64,000 bases of DNA from contig CAWAJU010000009.1 of the NCBI GenBank assembly GCA_963782495.1, positions 186,001 through 250,000 of the forward strand, given 5' to 3'. A program made the translations under genes and the position numbers. The notes under the pieces were generated by a model. The model was not told where the DNA came from and ran no database searches. It saw nothing but the letters and a program-made list of their open reading frames with translations. Positions 48,988 through 57,420 of the stretch are shown in pieces (positions within the stretch are counted from its first letter, which is position 1; each line of letters starts with the position of its first letter). The DNA comes from DASQBT01 sp963782495 (lineage in GTDB: Bacteria; Pseudomonadota; Gammaproteobacteria; Burkholderiales; Thiobacillaceae).

Positions 48988-51846
48988 ATGCAAATCGGTG
49001 TTTCCGCCCCCATTGAATCCCCCACCCCCGTGACCCCCAACAACCCCCCAGCCGCGTCCCAGACCGACACCCGCTACGCCGACTACAAGATCATCCGCCG
49101 CAACGGATCGGTCGTCGGTTTTGCCCCGGGCAAGATCGCGATTGCCCTGACCAAGGCCTTCATCGCCGTGCAAGGTGGCCAGGCCGCGGCCTCGGCGCGC
49201 ATCCGCGAACTGGTCGAAGCGCTTACCGGCCAGGTGGTCAACACCCTGTTGCGGCGCCTACCCAATGGCGGCACCTTCCACATCGAGGACATCCAGGACC
49301 AGGTCGAGCTCGCGCTGATGCGCTCCGGCGAGCATGAAGTCGCGCGCGCCTATGTGCTGTACCGCGAGAAGCGCGCCGCCGAACGCGCCGCGCAGAAAGT
49401 TGCCGGCGTCGATGTGCAAACCCTCCATGTGCTTGAGGATGGCGAGAGCAAGCCCCTGGACATGGGCCGTCTGACGGGCCTGATTACGGCCGCCTGCGAA
49501 GGCCTGGGCGAGGCGGTGCACGCCGAGCCCATCCTGCAGACTGTGATGCGCGACCTGTACGACGGCGTGCCGATGGAAGAAGTGGAGAAAGCCCTGATCC
49601 TGGCGGCGCGTGCCGGCATCGAGCAGGACCCGAATTATTCCTTCGTCACCGCGCGCCTGCTGCTCAATTCCATCCGCCACGAAGTGCTGGGTCATGCCAC
49701 GAGCCAGGCCGACATGGACACCGAATACGCGCGCTATTTTGCTGCTTATATAAAGCGCGGCATGGATGCGGAACTGCTCGACGAACGCCTCGGCCAGTAC
49801 GACCTGAAACGCCTGAGTGCGGTGCTCGACGCCAATCGCGACCTCAATTTCGGTTATCTCGGATTGCAGACCCTGTACGACCGCTACTTTCTGCACATCG
49901 AGGAGCGCCGCATCGAACTGCCGCAGGCCTTCTTCATGCGCGTGGCGATGGGCCTCGCGCTCAATGAAATCGACCGCGAGGCGCGCGCCATCGAGTTCTA
50001 CCACGTTCTGTCGAGCTTCGATTTCATGAGCAGCACGCCGACCCTGTTCAACGCCGGCACCCGCCACAGCCAGCTTTCGTCCTGCTATCTCACCACGGTG
50101 ACCGACGACCTCGACGGCATCTACCAGGCGATCAAGGAAAACGCCATGCTGCAGAAGTACGCGGGGGGACTCGGCAATGACTGGACCCCGATCCGCGCGA
50201 TGGGCAGCCGCATCAAGGGCACCAACGGCAAATCGCAAGGCGTCGTGCCCTTCCTGAAAGTGGTCAACGACACCGCGGTCGCGGTCAACCAGGGCGGCAA
50301 GCGCAAGGGCGCGGTGTGCGCCTACCTGGAAACCTGGCACCTCGACATCGAAGAATTCCTCGAACTGCGCAAGAACACCGGCGACGACCGGCGCCGCACC
50401 CACGACATGAACACGGCCAACTGGATCCCCGACCTGTTCATGAAGCGCGTAATGGAAGGCGGCGAGTGGACGCTGTTTTCCCCCAACGACTGCCCCGACC
50501 TGCATGACAAGGTCGGCCGCGCCTTCGAGGAAGCCTATGTGCGCTACGAAGAGAAAGCCGCGCACGGCGAGATCAAGGTGTTCCGCAAACTGCCCGCGAC
50601 CCAGATGTGGCGCAAGATGCTCTCCATGCTGTTCGAGACCGGGCACCCCTGGATCACCTTCAAGGACCCGTGCAACATCCGCAGTCCGCAGCAGCATGTC
50701 GGCGTGGTGCATTCCTCCAACCTGTGCACCGAGATCACGCTCAACACCTCCGACACCGAAATCGCGGTGTGCAATCTGGGCTCGGTCAACCTGGTCAATC
50801 ACCTGAGCAACGGCGCCCTCGACCTGGCCAAGCTGCGCCAGACCATCGCCACGGCGATGCGCATGCTCGACAACGTGGTGGACGTGAACTACTACGCAGT
50901 CGGCAAGGCGCGCAATTCCAATTTGAAACATCGTCCGGTGGGCTTGGGGATCATGGGCTTCCAGGATGCGCTGCAGGAATTGCGCGTGCCTTACGCGTCC
51001 GACGCCGCAGTGGAATTCGCCGACCGTTCCATGGAAGCGGTGGCCTATTACGCCTACTGGGCGTCCACCGAACTCGCCGCCGAACGCGGCCGCTACTCCA
51101 GCTACACCGGCAGCCTGTGGGATCGCGGCATCCTGCCGCACGAGTCGATCAAATTGCTCGCCGAACAGCGCGGCGGTTACCTGGAGTGCGACACCTCGAC
51201 AACACTGGACTGGGAAGCGCTGCGCCTGCAGATCGCCAAACACGGCATGCGCAATTCCAATTGCCTCGCCATCGCGCCGACCGCGACGATTGCCAACATC
51301 GTCGGCGTGTCTGCGAGCATCGAGCCGACCTACCAGAACATCTACGTCAAGTCGAACCTGTCGGGCGAATTCACCGTCGCCAACAAGTATCTGGTCAAGG
51401 ACTTGAAAGCGCTGAACCTGTGGGACGAGGTGATGGTCGCGGACATCAAGTACTTCGACGGGAGCCTGGCCAAGATCGACCGCATTCCCACCGAGCTGCG
51501 TGCGCTCTATGCCACCGCATTCGAGATCGAACCCGCCTGGCTGGTCGAAGCCGCTTCGCGCCGGCAGAAATGGATAGACCAGGCGCAGAGTCTCAACATC
51601 TACATGGCGGGGGCTTCGGGCAAGAAGCTCGACGACACCTACAAGCTGGCGTGGCTGCGGGGCCTAAAGACCACGTATTACCTGCGGACGCTGGGGGCGA
51701 CGAGCGCGGAGAAATCCACCGGGCGTGGGGGGGAGTTGAATGCGGTGAATTCGGCAGGGGGCAGCACGCAAGCTGCGGCTGCGGAGCCTCAGACCGAGGT
51801 GAAGTTTTGTTCGATAGATGATCCGACGTGCGAAGCATGCCAATGA
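48988..51846 (+). CDS. nrdA: Class Ia ribonucleotide reductase alpha subunit
   Basis: NrdA reduces ribonucleoside diphosphates to deoxy forms. The 952-residue protein has an N-terminal ATP-cone (about 29-128) with a second cone-like region after it (about 138-215), then the ten-stranded barrel. Active-site elements include SSCYLTTVTDD, NLCTEITLNTSDTEIAVCNLGS with the catalytic NxCxE, the radical-transfer tyrosines further on, and the redox cysteines at the C-terminal end (PTCEACQ). AAGAGGAGAGG precedes the ATG at 48988. Its partner nrdB starts 944 bases later, with repeats between. Confidence 0.97.
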   Translation: MQIGVSAPIESPTPVTPNNPPAASQTDTRYADYKIIRRNGSVVGFAPGKIAIALTKAFIAVQGGQAAASARIRELVEALTGQVVNTLLRRLPNGGTFHIEDIQDQVELALMRSGEHEVARAYVLYREKRAAERAAQKVAGVDVQTLHVLEDGESKPLDMGRLTGLITAACEGLGEAVHAEPILQTVMRDLYDGVPMEEVEKALILAARAGIEQDPNYSFVTARLLLNSIRHEVLGHATSQADMDTEYARYFAAYIKRGMDAELLDERLGQYDLKRLSAVLDANRDLNFGYLGLQTLYDRYFLHIEERRIELPQAFFMRVAMGLALNEIDREARAIEFYHVLSSFDFMSSTPTLFNAGTRHSQLSSCYLTTVTDDLDGIYQAIKENAMLQKYAGGLGNDWTPIRAMGSRIKGTNGKSQGVVPFLKVVNDTAVAVNQGGKRKGAVCAYLETWHLDIEEFLELRKNTGDDRRRTHDMNTANWIPDLFMKRVMEGGEWTLFSPNDCPDLHDKVGRAFEEAYVRYEEKAAHGEIKVFRKLPATQMWRKMLSMLFETGHPWITFKDPCNIRSPQQHVGVVHSSNLCTEITLNTSDTEIAVCNLGSVNLVNHLSNGALDLAKLRQTIATAMRMLDNVVDVNYYAVGKARNSNLKHRPVGLGIMGFQDALQELRVPYASDAAVEFADRSMEAVAYYAYWASTELAAERGRYSSYTGSLWDRGILPHESIKLLAEQRGGYLECDTSTTLDWEALRLQIAKHGMRNSNCLAIAPTATIANIVGVSASIEPTYQNIYVKSNLSGEFTVANKYLVKDLKALNLWDEVMVADIKYFDGSLAKIDRIPTELRALYATAFEIEPAWLVEAASRRQKWIDQAQSLNIYMAGASGKKLDDTYKLAWLRGLKTTYYLRTLGATSAEKSTGRGGELNAVNSAGGSTQAAAAEPQTEVKFCSIDDPTCEACQ

Positions 51847-51857
51847 CGCAAGCGCCG

Positions 51858-51935
51858 TTCTCCCCTCGCCCCGCGAGCCTTGCTCCCCTCGCCCCGCGTG
51901 CGGGGAGAGGGGTCGGGAGTGAGGGGCAGACACGT
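51858..51935. repeat. GC-rich CTCCCCTCGCCCC repeat cluster
   Basis: The unit CTCCCCTCGCCCCGCG occurs twice (from about 51859 and 51885) and is followed by a partly complementary GCGGGGAGAGGGG, so the RNA would fold into a hairpin. The pattern resembles short dispersed intergenic repeats of proteobacteria. Confidence 0.6.
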
Positions 51936-51973
51936 CAAGCATCCCAGCCGCATCCGCATATCAATGGATCTTT

Positions 51974-52045
51974 GGCCGGGGGTAGCCCGGCAGCTAGTGA
52001 CTTTCTCTTGTTTGCCCAAGAGAAAGTCACCAAAGAGAAGGGCAC
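51974..52045 (+). repeat. Palindromic intergenic repeat, copy A
   Basis: Contains GCCGGGGGTAGCCCGGC followed by a perfect 14-bp hairpin, GTGACTTTCTCTTG (51997-52010) with CAAGAGAAAGTCAC (52017-52030), then CAAAGAGAAGGGC. A related copy in the opposite direction lies at 52660-52730. Confidence 0.75.
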
Positions 52046-52230
52046 CCCGCTTCGCTGGCCTTCGGCTTCCCGCAGTCGACAGCCTCAAGTCGGGCAATGC
52101 GGAAACTCGCTTCGCTTTAATTTTTTCGGAAGCGAAGCTCAAACATCCGCATTGCTGTTAACCACCTTGAGCCTGCCGTCTGCGGCAGCATCAGAAGGGG
52201 AAGTTCAAAGGCAAAGTCAGAATCGAAACC

Positions 52231-52311
52231 CTGGATTGCCACGGCCCTGCGGGCCTCGCAATGACGCCTTAGCCGCTGTGACGTCATTGCGAGCAGCGCG
52301 AAGCAATCCAG
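52231..52311. repeat. 81-base nested inverted repeat (MITE/REP-like)
   Basis: Outer arms CTGGATTGC (52231-52239) and GCAATCCAG (52303-52311) enclose inner arms CTCGCAATGACG (52255-52266) and CGTCATTGCGAG (52282-52293). The pattern matches widely dispersed CATTGCGAG-type intergenic elements. No coding content. Confidence 0.75.
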
Positions 52312-52659
52312 TTGAATCAGGCGCAGCACCCCTTCAGGTTTTGAACTTCCTTTCCCCTCTGTGCCGTCGAGGCCGGAGGGATGAATTGGGGGATGTTGAG
52401 GCGAGCGTGTTTGAGCACGTGGCTGCGAAGCAGATCGTGCGAGTTTGCGAGCCGCCCAATTCAGGCCTCCGGCCGAGGCTTGCGCCGCCATGTTTTTTGG
52501 CGGTGCGGCACAGCGGGGCGACGCCGGAGGGCGGAAGAGGGGCCCCACGCAGTGGGGATCTGACCCTGGAGGCGGATGCAGGCCCTGCGGCCCCGGCGTC
52601 CGGCCCAGACTCGCGGACGGTCGCATCCCGCAAGCGGGCCCCTGCTCCCTGCTCGCAGG

Positions 52660-52730
52660 GCCCCTTTTCTTTGGTTACCTTTCTTTTGGCGAAGCAAAAG
52701 AAAGTAACTTGCCGCCGGGCAACCCCCGGC
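52660..52730 (-). repeat. Palindromic intergenic repeat, copy B (inverted)
   Basis: Read on the minus strand it aligns with copy A: GCCGGGGGTTGCCCGGC, then a 14-bp stem with one bulge (GTTACTTTCTTTTG paired with CAAAAGAAAGGTAAC), then CAAAGAAAAGGGGC. Together the two inverted copies bracket about 0.6 kb between nrdA and nrdB. Confidence 0.75.
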
Positions 52731-52790
52731 AAGAATTTGCATCAAGCCTGAGCAAGCTCAGGCCAACTAGAACCGAGGAGAACTAACACC

Positions 52791-53936
52791 ATGCTGAGTT
52801 TCGACGACGACTACTCCACCCCCGCCCTGCAACCCATCATGCCCACCAGCGCGCCCCCGGCCCCACGCAAGCCCGCCGCGCCTGCGCCTGCGATGACCCC
52901 CACCCCCAGCGCCGCCCTGCGCCGCGTCCAGGCCTCCGACAAGCGCGTCATCAACGGCGCCACCGACGTGAACCAATTGGTCCCCTTCAAGTACAAGTGG
53001 GCCTGGGAGAAATATCTTTCCGGCTGCGCCAACCACTGGATGCCGCAGGAGATCAACATGAGCCGCGACATCAGCCAGTGGAAGGACCCCAACGCGCTGA
53101 CCGAGGACGAGCGCCGCGTGGTCAAGCGCAACCTGGGCTTCTTCGTCACCGCGGACAGCCTCGCCGCCAACAACATCGTGCTCGGCACCTACCGCCACAT
53201 CACCGCGCCCGAGTGCCGCCAATACCTGCTGCGCCAGGCCTTTGAAGAAGCCATCCACACCCACGCCTACCAGTACATCGTCGAGAGCCTGGGCCTGGAC
53301 GAAGGCGAGATCTTCAACGCCTATCACGAAGTGCAGGCGATCCGCGACAAGGACGAATTCCTCATCCCCTTCATCGACACGCTCACCAACCCCAATTTCA
53401 AGACCGGCACGCCCGAGGCCGACCAGAAACTGCTCAAGAGCCTGATCGTGTTCGCCTGCATCATGGAGGGCCTGTTCTTCTATGTCGGCTTCGTGCAGAT
53501 CCTCGCCCTGGGCCGGCAGAACAAGATGACCGGCGCGGCCGAGCAGTACCAGTACATCCTGCGCGACGAGTCCATGCACTGCAATTTCGGCATCGACCTC
53601 ATCAACACCATCAAGCTGGAAAACCCGCACCTGTGGACCAGCGAGTTCAAGGACGAGCTCAAGGCCTTGTTCCAGAAAGGCGTGGAACTCGAATATAAAT
53701 ACGCCGAGGACACCATGCCGCGCGGCGTGCTGGGGCTCAACGCCAGCATGTTCAAGGAATACCTGCGCTTCATCGCCAACCGCCGCGCCACCCAGATCGG
53801 CCTGGATGAACTCTTCCCCGGCGCCACCAACCCCTTCCCCTGGATGGCGGAAATGATCGATTTGAAGAAGGAAAAGAATTTCTTTGAGACGCGGGTGACG
53901 GAGTATCAGACGGGTGGGGCGTTGAGCTGGGATTGA
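52791..53936 (+). CDS. nrdB: Class Ia ribonucleotide reductase beta subunit
   Basis: NrdB houses the diiron-tyrosyl radical cofactor used by NrdA. The 381-residue protein has a Pro-rich N-terminal extension (residues 8-45) before the ferritin-like fold. Iron ligands lie in EEAIHTHAYQYI and DESMHCNFGIDL; the C-terminal end is the NrdA-docking tail. AGGAGAAC precedes the ATG. The repeats upstream may affect its expression relative to nrdA. Confidence 0.96.
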   Translation: MLSFDDDYSTPALQPIMPTSAPPAPRKPAAPAPAMTPTPSAALRRVQASDKRVINGATDVNQLVPFKYKWAWEKYLSGCANHWMPQEINMSRDISQWKDPNALTEDERRVVKRNLGFFVTADSLAANNIVLGTYRHITAPECRQYLLRQAFEEAIHTHAYQYIVESLGLDEGEIFNAYHEVQAIRDKDEFLIPFIDTLTNPNFKTGTPEADQKLLKSLIVFACIMEGLFFYVGFVQILALGRQNKMTGAAEQYQYILRDESMHCNFGIDLINTIKLENPHLWTSEFKDELKALFQKGVELEYKYAEDTMPRGVLGLNASMFKEYLRFIANRRATQIGLDELFPGATNPFPWMAEMIDLKKEKNFFETRVTEYQTGGALSWD

Positions 53937-54039
53937 GCTCCTGATCCCGTCTCACATGGCCACTATTGGGCTAGGCAAAACAGTCTATTTAAGCACTTTG
54001 CCCAGCTCGCCTCATGTTTGGGGCACCCAGAATACAGTT

Positions 54040-54067
54040 TTGACAATTTTAACCGATAAGTTAAACT
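54040..54067 (+). promoter_or_regulatory. Promoter and operator of the toxin-antitoxin-chaperone module
   Basis: A consensus -35 TTGACA (54040-54045) is followed after 16 bases by TAAACT (54062-54067). The inverted repeat TTTAAC-N6-GTTAAA (54048-54065) lies between and over the -10, as an antitoxin operator would. With this -10 the transcript would start almost at the toxin ATG (54072), so the leader would be very short. Confidence 0.5.
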
Positions 54068-54071
54068 GTTT

Positions 54072-54494
54072 ATGAAGCTGCAATTGCTAGTCAAGAGGCG
54101 TTTTCGAGTAGCCTTTGTAGCCGAGAGGAATACTGAGAGCGTTGAAAAGTTTTTGCATAGAGCATCCAAACAATGGGCGGCGCATGCAAAAGGTTGCTAC
54201 GCTTTATTTGCGCGATACGCCGAATATGGGCGGGACGGGATGACCGCAGATTGGTTCCATGAGGTAGATAAACAGTCGGGGATTTGGCAATTTAAAAAGG
54301 GGCGCCTTCGAGTCTATTGTTTCCTGGATGGCGGCGACTTAGTTATTCTGACTCACGGGTCTGTAAAGAAGTCTCAAAAGGCGGACCCAAAGGAAATTGG
54401 GCGCGCGGTATTGCTAAAGGCGCAGTACGAGCAAGACAAAGCTTCAAACGAAATTGCATTCTTGGAGAACGATGATGGACAAATTTGCCTTTGA
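54072..54494 (+). CDS. HigB/RelE-like toxin (phage Gp49-like family)
   Basis: A 140-residue protein with the family core: KGRLRVYCFLDGGDLVILTHG near residues 76-96, then VKKSQKADPKEIGRA. This matches the phage-derived Gp49-like/HigB group of ribosome-dependent mRNA interferases. The N-terminal 70 residues are longer than in minimal HigB. GC content is clearly lower than in flanking nrdB (28 of 60 bases in the line at 54121), which points to horizontal transfer. It overlaps the antitoxin gene and comes first, the HigBA order. Confidence 0.75.
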   Translation: MKLQLLVKRRFRVAFVAERNTESVEKFLHRASKQWAAHAKGCYALFARYAEYGRDGMTADWFHEVDKQSGIWQFKKGRLRVYCFLDGGDLVILTHGSVKKSQKADPKEIGRAVLLKAQYEQDKASNEIAFLENDDGQICL

Positions 54495-54873
54495 TTGGCA
54501 TAAGTCTCTAAGTCAAGACCCTGAGTATTGGGCGGAGCATATCAAACTGGACTTTGCCTATGCACTCGACAGAATGCTCCGTCAACGCGGCATGACTCGT
54601 ACTGCTATGGCTAGCGCCTTAGACTCAAGCCCCGCATACATAACCAAAGTTATGCGTGGTGACGCCAATTTAACAATTGAAACGATGGCGAAGCTTGCTT
54701 TGGCGGTAGGTGGGCGCGTGCACGTTCATATTTCAGATGCAGATAATCGCGTCCGGTGGATTGAATCCTTGGCGACAAGAATTCAGGCTAGAAAAGATGT
54801 AGATCGGGCTGGCAAGGTGTGGGCAGATTGCACGCTTCAGGGAAAGTGCCATGGCAATTCCGCTGCAGCTTGA
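54475..54873 (+). CDS. HigA-like XRE antitoxin with C-terminal tail
   Basis: A 132-residue protein with an XRE helix-turn-helix (about residues 28-80: RQRGMTRTAMASALDSSPAYITKVMRG) and a further 50-residue tail (RVRWIESLATRIQARKDV and beyond). In toxin-antitoxin-chaperone systems such a tail is the chaperone-addiction segment that is bound by a SecB-like protein. The start at 54475 has GGAG seven bases upstream; an ATG one codon earlier is possible. It overlaps the toxin by 20 bases and the SecB-like gene by 23 bases. Confidence 0.75.
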   Translation: MDKFAFDWHKSLSQDPEYWAEHIKLDFAYALDRMLRQRGMTRTAMASALDSSPAYITKVMRGDANLTIETMAKLALAVGGRVHVHISDADNRVRWIESLATRIQARKDVDRAGKVWADCTLQGKCHGNSAAA

Positions 54874-55312
54874 ACGATATTTTTTTCCGGTGCAAAAGGT
54901 AGAGGCCAATCCTGCTCATGATCCTAACGCGCCTATCGACATTAAGACCAAGCTCGATTTCAATGTGGGCCAAGTAGCAGATCAAGAAGGTGTCTATGCA
55001 GTAGAGTTAACCTTCAATACAGATCCAAACAGTGTTAACGCGTCATACACTTACACCATAGTGGCATTTGCCTTGTTACGCGCCATTGATACGACAGTGC
55101 CAGTTAGCGAATTGACCGCTGCTGCGGCTAATTTGGGGGCCAGCATTTTGGTCGGCGCAACACGAGAACGGCTAGCCGACTTGACGTCTCGTGGCCCTTG
55201 GACACCAGTAATGCTTAATGTAGTACCACTCAACTTTCTTCCTTCACAACCTGCGGTGCAACCTAACGTAGAATCAAAGACTAGATCAAAGAAATCAAAA
55301 GTACCTGGCTGA
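54851..55312 (+). CDS. SecB-like chaperone of a toxin-antitoxin-chaperone module
   Basis: A 153-residue soluble protein. Two features suggest the SecB fold: a beta-rich core (YAVELTFNTDP, ASYTYTIVAFALL) and a C-terminal helix ASILVGATRERLADLTSRGP followed by WTPVMLNVVPLNF, which parallels the end of SecB (ARE...DLTTRGGFP...APVNF). The basic tail KTRSKKSKVPG is not typical of SecB. It starts inside the antitoxin gene. A role in protecting the antitoxin is inferred from position and homology by eye. GC in the line at 55021 is 26 of 60. Confidence 0.65.
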   Translation: MAIPLQLERYFFPVQKVEANPAHDPNAPIDIKTKLDFNVGQVADQEGVYAVELTFNTDPNSVNASYTYTIVAFALLRAIDTTVPVSELTAAAANLGASILVGATRERLADLTSRGPWTPVMLNVVPLNFLPSQPAVQPNVESKTRSKKSKVPG

Positions 55313-55461
55313 AACCGACCCGGGATATCCGCGTGATCACATGGGATCAAAGAGAGCAAGAGTTAGGCACGTCCACCCGACATTCCACACTTCTCCTTCG
55401 AGCAGGTCGCGGCCTGATCGGTCGCGTCACCGACAGGCCGTTGCACAACGCCGGCCCTGAC

Positions 55462-55500
55462 TTGACGCCCCGCAGGGTGCGGTGATACCTTGGTGTCACC
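55462..55500 (+). promoter_or_regulatory. Promoter with overlapping inverted repeat before the RHH/ParE pair
   Basis: TTGACG (55462-55467) is followed after 16 bases by GATACC, and GGTGATACC-TT-GGTGTCACC (55481-55500) forms an inverted repeat with one mismatch over the -10. This is where an autoregulatory ribbon-helix-helix antitoxin would bind. The antitoxin ATG is at 55519. Confidence 0.45.
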
Positions 55501-55518
55501 CCTCGCGGAGCTGCGCCC

Positions 55519-55797
55519 ATGTCCACCACCACGCTCAAACTTTCCGATGAACTGAAACAACGCATCATCTCCGCCGCCGAGGCAGCGGGGAAATCGCCCC
55601 ATGCCTTCATGGTGGAGGCGCTTGCCGCGCAGACTGCGCTGGCGGAACGGCGCCGCGCCTTCGTGGAGGCGGCGCACGTGGCGGAGCAGGAAGTCGCGCA
55701 GTATGGCCTGGTCTACGACGCGGATGAGGTGTTCAGCTACCTGCAGGACAAGCTCAAGGGCCGGCGCGTCAAGCGGCCCAAGGCCAGCAAGATCTGA
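55519..55797 (+). CDS. Ribbon-helix-helix antitoxin (ParD/CopG type)
   Basis: A 92-residue protein whose N-terminal TTLKLSDELKQRIISAAEAAGKSPHAFM is a classic ribbon-helix-helix DNA-binding motif. The C-terminal half (about 45-92) is charged and should wrap the toxin, ending in a basic tail. The toxin gene starts six bases after the stop. GC-rich composition, unlike the AT-rich module just upstream. Confidence 0.85.
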   Translation: MSTTTLKLSDELKQRIISAAEAAGKSPHAFMVEALAAQTALAERRRAFVEAAHVAEQEVAQYGLVYDADEVFSYLQDKLKGRRVKRPKASKI

Positions 55798-55802
55798 GCC
55801 CC

Positions 55803-56099
55803 GTGGCTCGCCTGGTCTTCGCTCCCCGGGCCTTGCACGATATGGAGCGGCTCACCGAATTCCTGATTGAATCGGAGCCCGGCGCCGCCGCGCCGACAGG
55901 CGATCTGTTGATTGGCGGCCTGCGCACCCTTGGGGACCATCCCCTGATCGGTCGCCCGGCAGAGCTTGGCTACCGGGAGCTGCTGATCTCGCGCGGGCGC
56001 AGCGGCTACGTGGCGCTGTACAAGTACGACGTCGAACGGGATACGGCCATTGTGCTCGCGGTTCGGCATCAGCGGGAAGGCGGGTTCGATGACTTGTAG
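55803..56099 (+). CDS. RelE/ParE-family toxin
   Basis: A 98-residue protein starting at GTG 55803 with LVFAPRALHDMERLTEFL at the front, IGRPAELGYRELLISRGRSGYVALYKYD in the middle and the ParE-type end VLAVRHQREGGFDDL. The C-terminal motif is intact here, in contrast to the frameshifted relative at 16.8 kb. ParE toxins inhibit gyrase; RelE types cleave mRNA. The sequence suits ParE better. Confidence 0.85.
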   Translation: MARLVFAPRALHDMERLTEFLIESEPGAAAPTGDLLIGGLRTLGDHPLIGRPAELGYRELLISRGRSGYVALYKYDVERDTAIVLAVRHQREGGFDDL

Positions 56100-56132
56100 A
56101 TCGCCCTGCCTCATCGAACTGGCCGAGGGAAT

Positions 56133-56205
56133 CAAAGGGGCTAGGGTCGATTAATTCCGCAACTCAATGAACAAACCCGAAGCCCCCCCACCCTGACTTC
56201 TCCCA
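56133..56205 (+). repeat. Dispersed MNKPE-type repeat, copy 1
   Basis: AAAGGGGCTAGGGTCGA (56135-56151), then ATGAACAAACCCGAAGCCC and CCCTGACTTCTCCCACTGGC. The same order of elements recurs at 57421, 58631 and 61539. No frame of useful length follows this copy, and 56206-56407 holds no gene that I recognise. Confidence 0.6.
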
Positions 56206-56407
56206 CTGGCTTCCCGCCAGCTGCTGCGCAAGTCTGGATGACGGCCGAATGGTCTCAGGTTTCAGAACACTCTGCACGATCGGCTAGAATGGGGCCCGGC
56301 CTCGCAACGCCCCGGGAAGCAAGCGCGGCGCGTTGTCGCACGCGAAGCCTCGCGGGGGAGACTTCAGTTTGGAACCGTCCACTCGACGGCAAGCTTATGG
56401 AAAGACC

Positions 56408-56842
56408 ATGAAAGAACTATTCTTTGCACTGCTGTTTGGCATGTCATCCGTTGCAATGGCCGCACAAGATCGTCCCACAGTGACAGGAGGCATGTTGTAT
56501 GCGTATTTGAAAGACGCTCCACCTTCTTCCGTTGCATACGGTGTTTCGATTGGCTACATCGCCGCAGTGGCAGACGTACAGACCATAAGGACAGCAAAGT
56601 TCCGAACGGCCGTCCTGGAAGATAAAATGGCCACGCCTGAGGAACAGCGCAAGGCACTACTCACCTATGCGCCTTTTGGCGTGTGTATGCCGTCTGGGGC
56701 CACGGAAGGCCTGGCAGTGGCTGCGGTAGGGAATTGGCTGGCGGCAAATCCGCAACGATGGAAGGAGCAGGCGTCCATCGTCGTGGAAGATGCCTTGAGG
56801 GAAGCGTTTCCCTGCAAGACCGCTGAAGATTTTCTGAAGTAG
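56408..56842 (+). CDS. Rap1a/Tai-family immunity-like protein, exported
   Basis: A 144-residue protein with a signal peptide (MKELFFALLFGMSSVAMA) and the Rap1a/Tai pattern: a conserved GYIAAVADVQ helix, then FGVCMPSGATEGLAV, AVGNWLAANPQRW and the end EDALREAFPC. Rap1a-type proteins are periplasmic immunity partners of type VI amidase effectors. No effector or T6SS gene is in the window. The ATG at 56408 gives the signal peptide; an earlier GTG at 56333 would not. Confidence 0.75.
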   Translation: MKELFFALLFGMSSVAMAAQDRPTVTGGMLYAYLKDAPPSSVAYGVSIGYIAAVADVQTIRTAKFRTAVLEDKMATPEEQRKALLTYAPFGVCMPSGATEGLAVAAVGNWLAANPQRWKEQASIVVEDALREAFPCKTAEDFLK

Positions 56843-56890
56843 CGGTCGCTCACGCCTGGTCAGCCAGGATAGGGAACCAAAGGGGTCAAT

Positions 56891-57247
56891 TCAGGGATGC
56901 GTATATCCCAACACCAGCAGCAGCAGCGCCGCGAGGGCCATGGACGCGTGGAGGCTGACGCCGATCATCGACGGGGGCGAGTGACGTTTGTGATCGCCCA
57001 GGCGCACTGCCAGCAGAACCAGGCCGCCGAACAGCGCCAGCGCAAACAGCAGCGCGGCGTCGTTGTACAAAGCATGCGTGGGACCGTCGTAGATTCGCAT
57101 CCCCAGCAGGCCCAGGCCCAGCAGGGCAATGCCGGCGTGCACCGCCGCCAGGGGCCGGGACCCGCGTCGATGGCGCACGCCCAGCACCACGAGAAACAGG
57201 CCAAGCGCGACGGCCAGGCCAAACAGAACGATTGCAGCAGGGATCAT
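56891..57247 (-). CDS. Small four-helix membrane protein
   Basis: A 118-residue protein with four hydrophobic segments (about 2-22, 34-51, 64-83 and 95-113) and short loops. The start at 57247 is the first ATG before the first helix. I do not recognise a family and no neighbour suggests a function. Confidence 0.6.
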   Translation of the reverse strand: MIPAAIVLFGLAVALGLFLVVLGVRHRRGSRPLAAVHAGIALLGLGLLGMRIYDGPTHALYNDAALLFALALFGGLVLLAVRLGDHKRHSPPSMIGVSLHASMALAALLLLVLGYTHP

Positions 57248-57420
57248 GCGTATTCCCGGATCAAGGATGGCGTTGCAAATAGAGGTACGACTGTCGAATG
57301 CGGCTGGCGTGCCCCAACGCTCCTGCGAATTTTGCGCCCTGCTCCGCATCGCTACAAGGGCTGGCAGCCCGCCTGAGGGGCAATGGGATCGGGGCCTTCT
57401 GGATCGCATCGCACTGGAAG

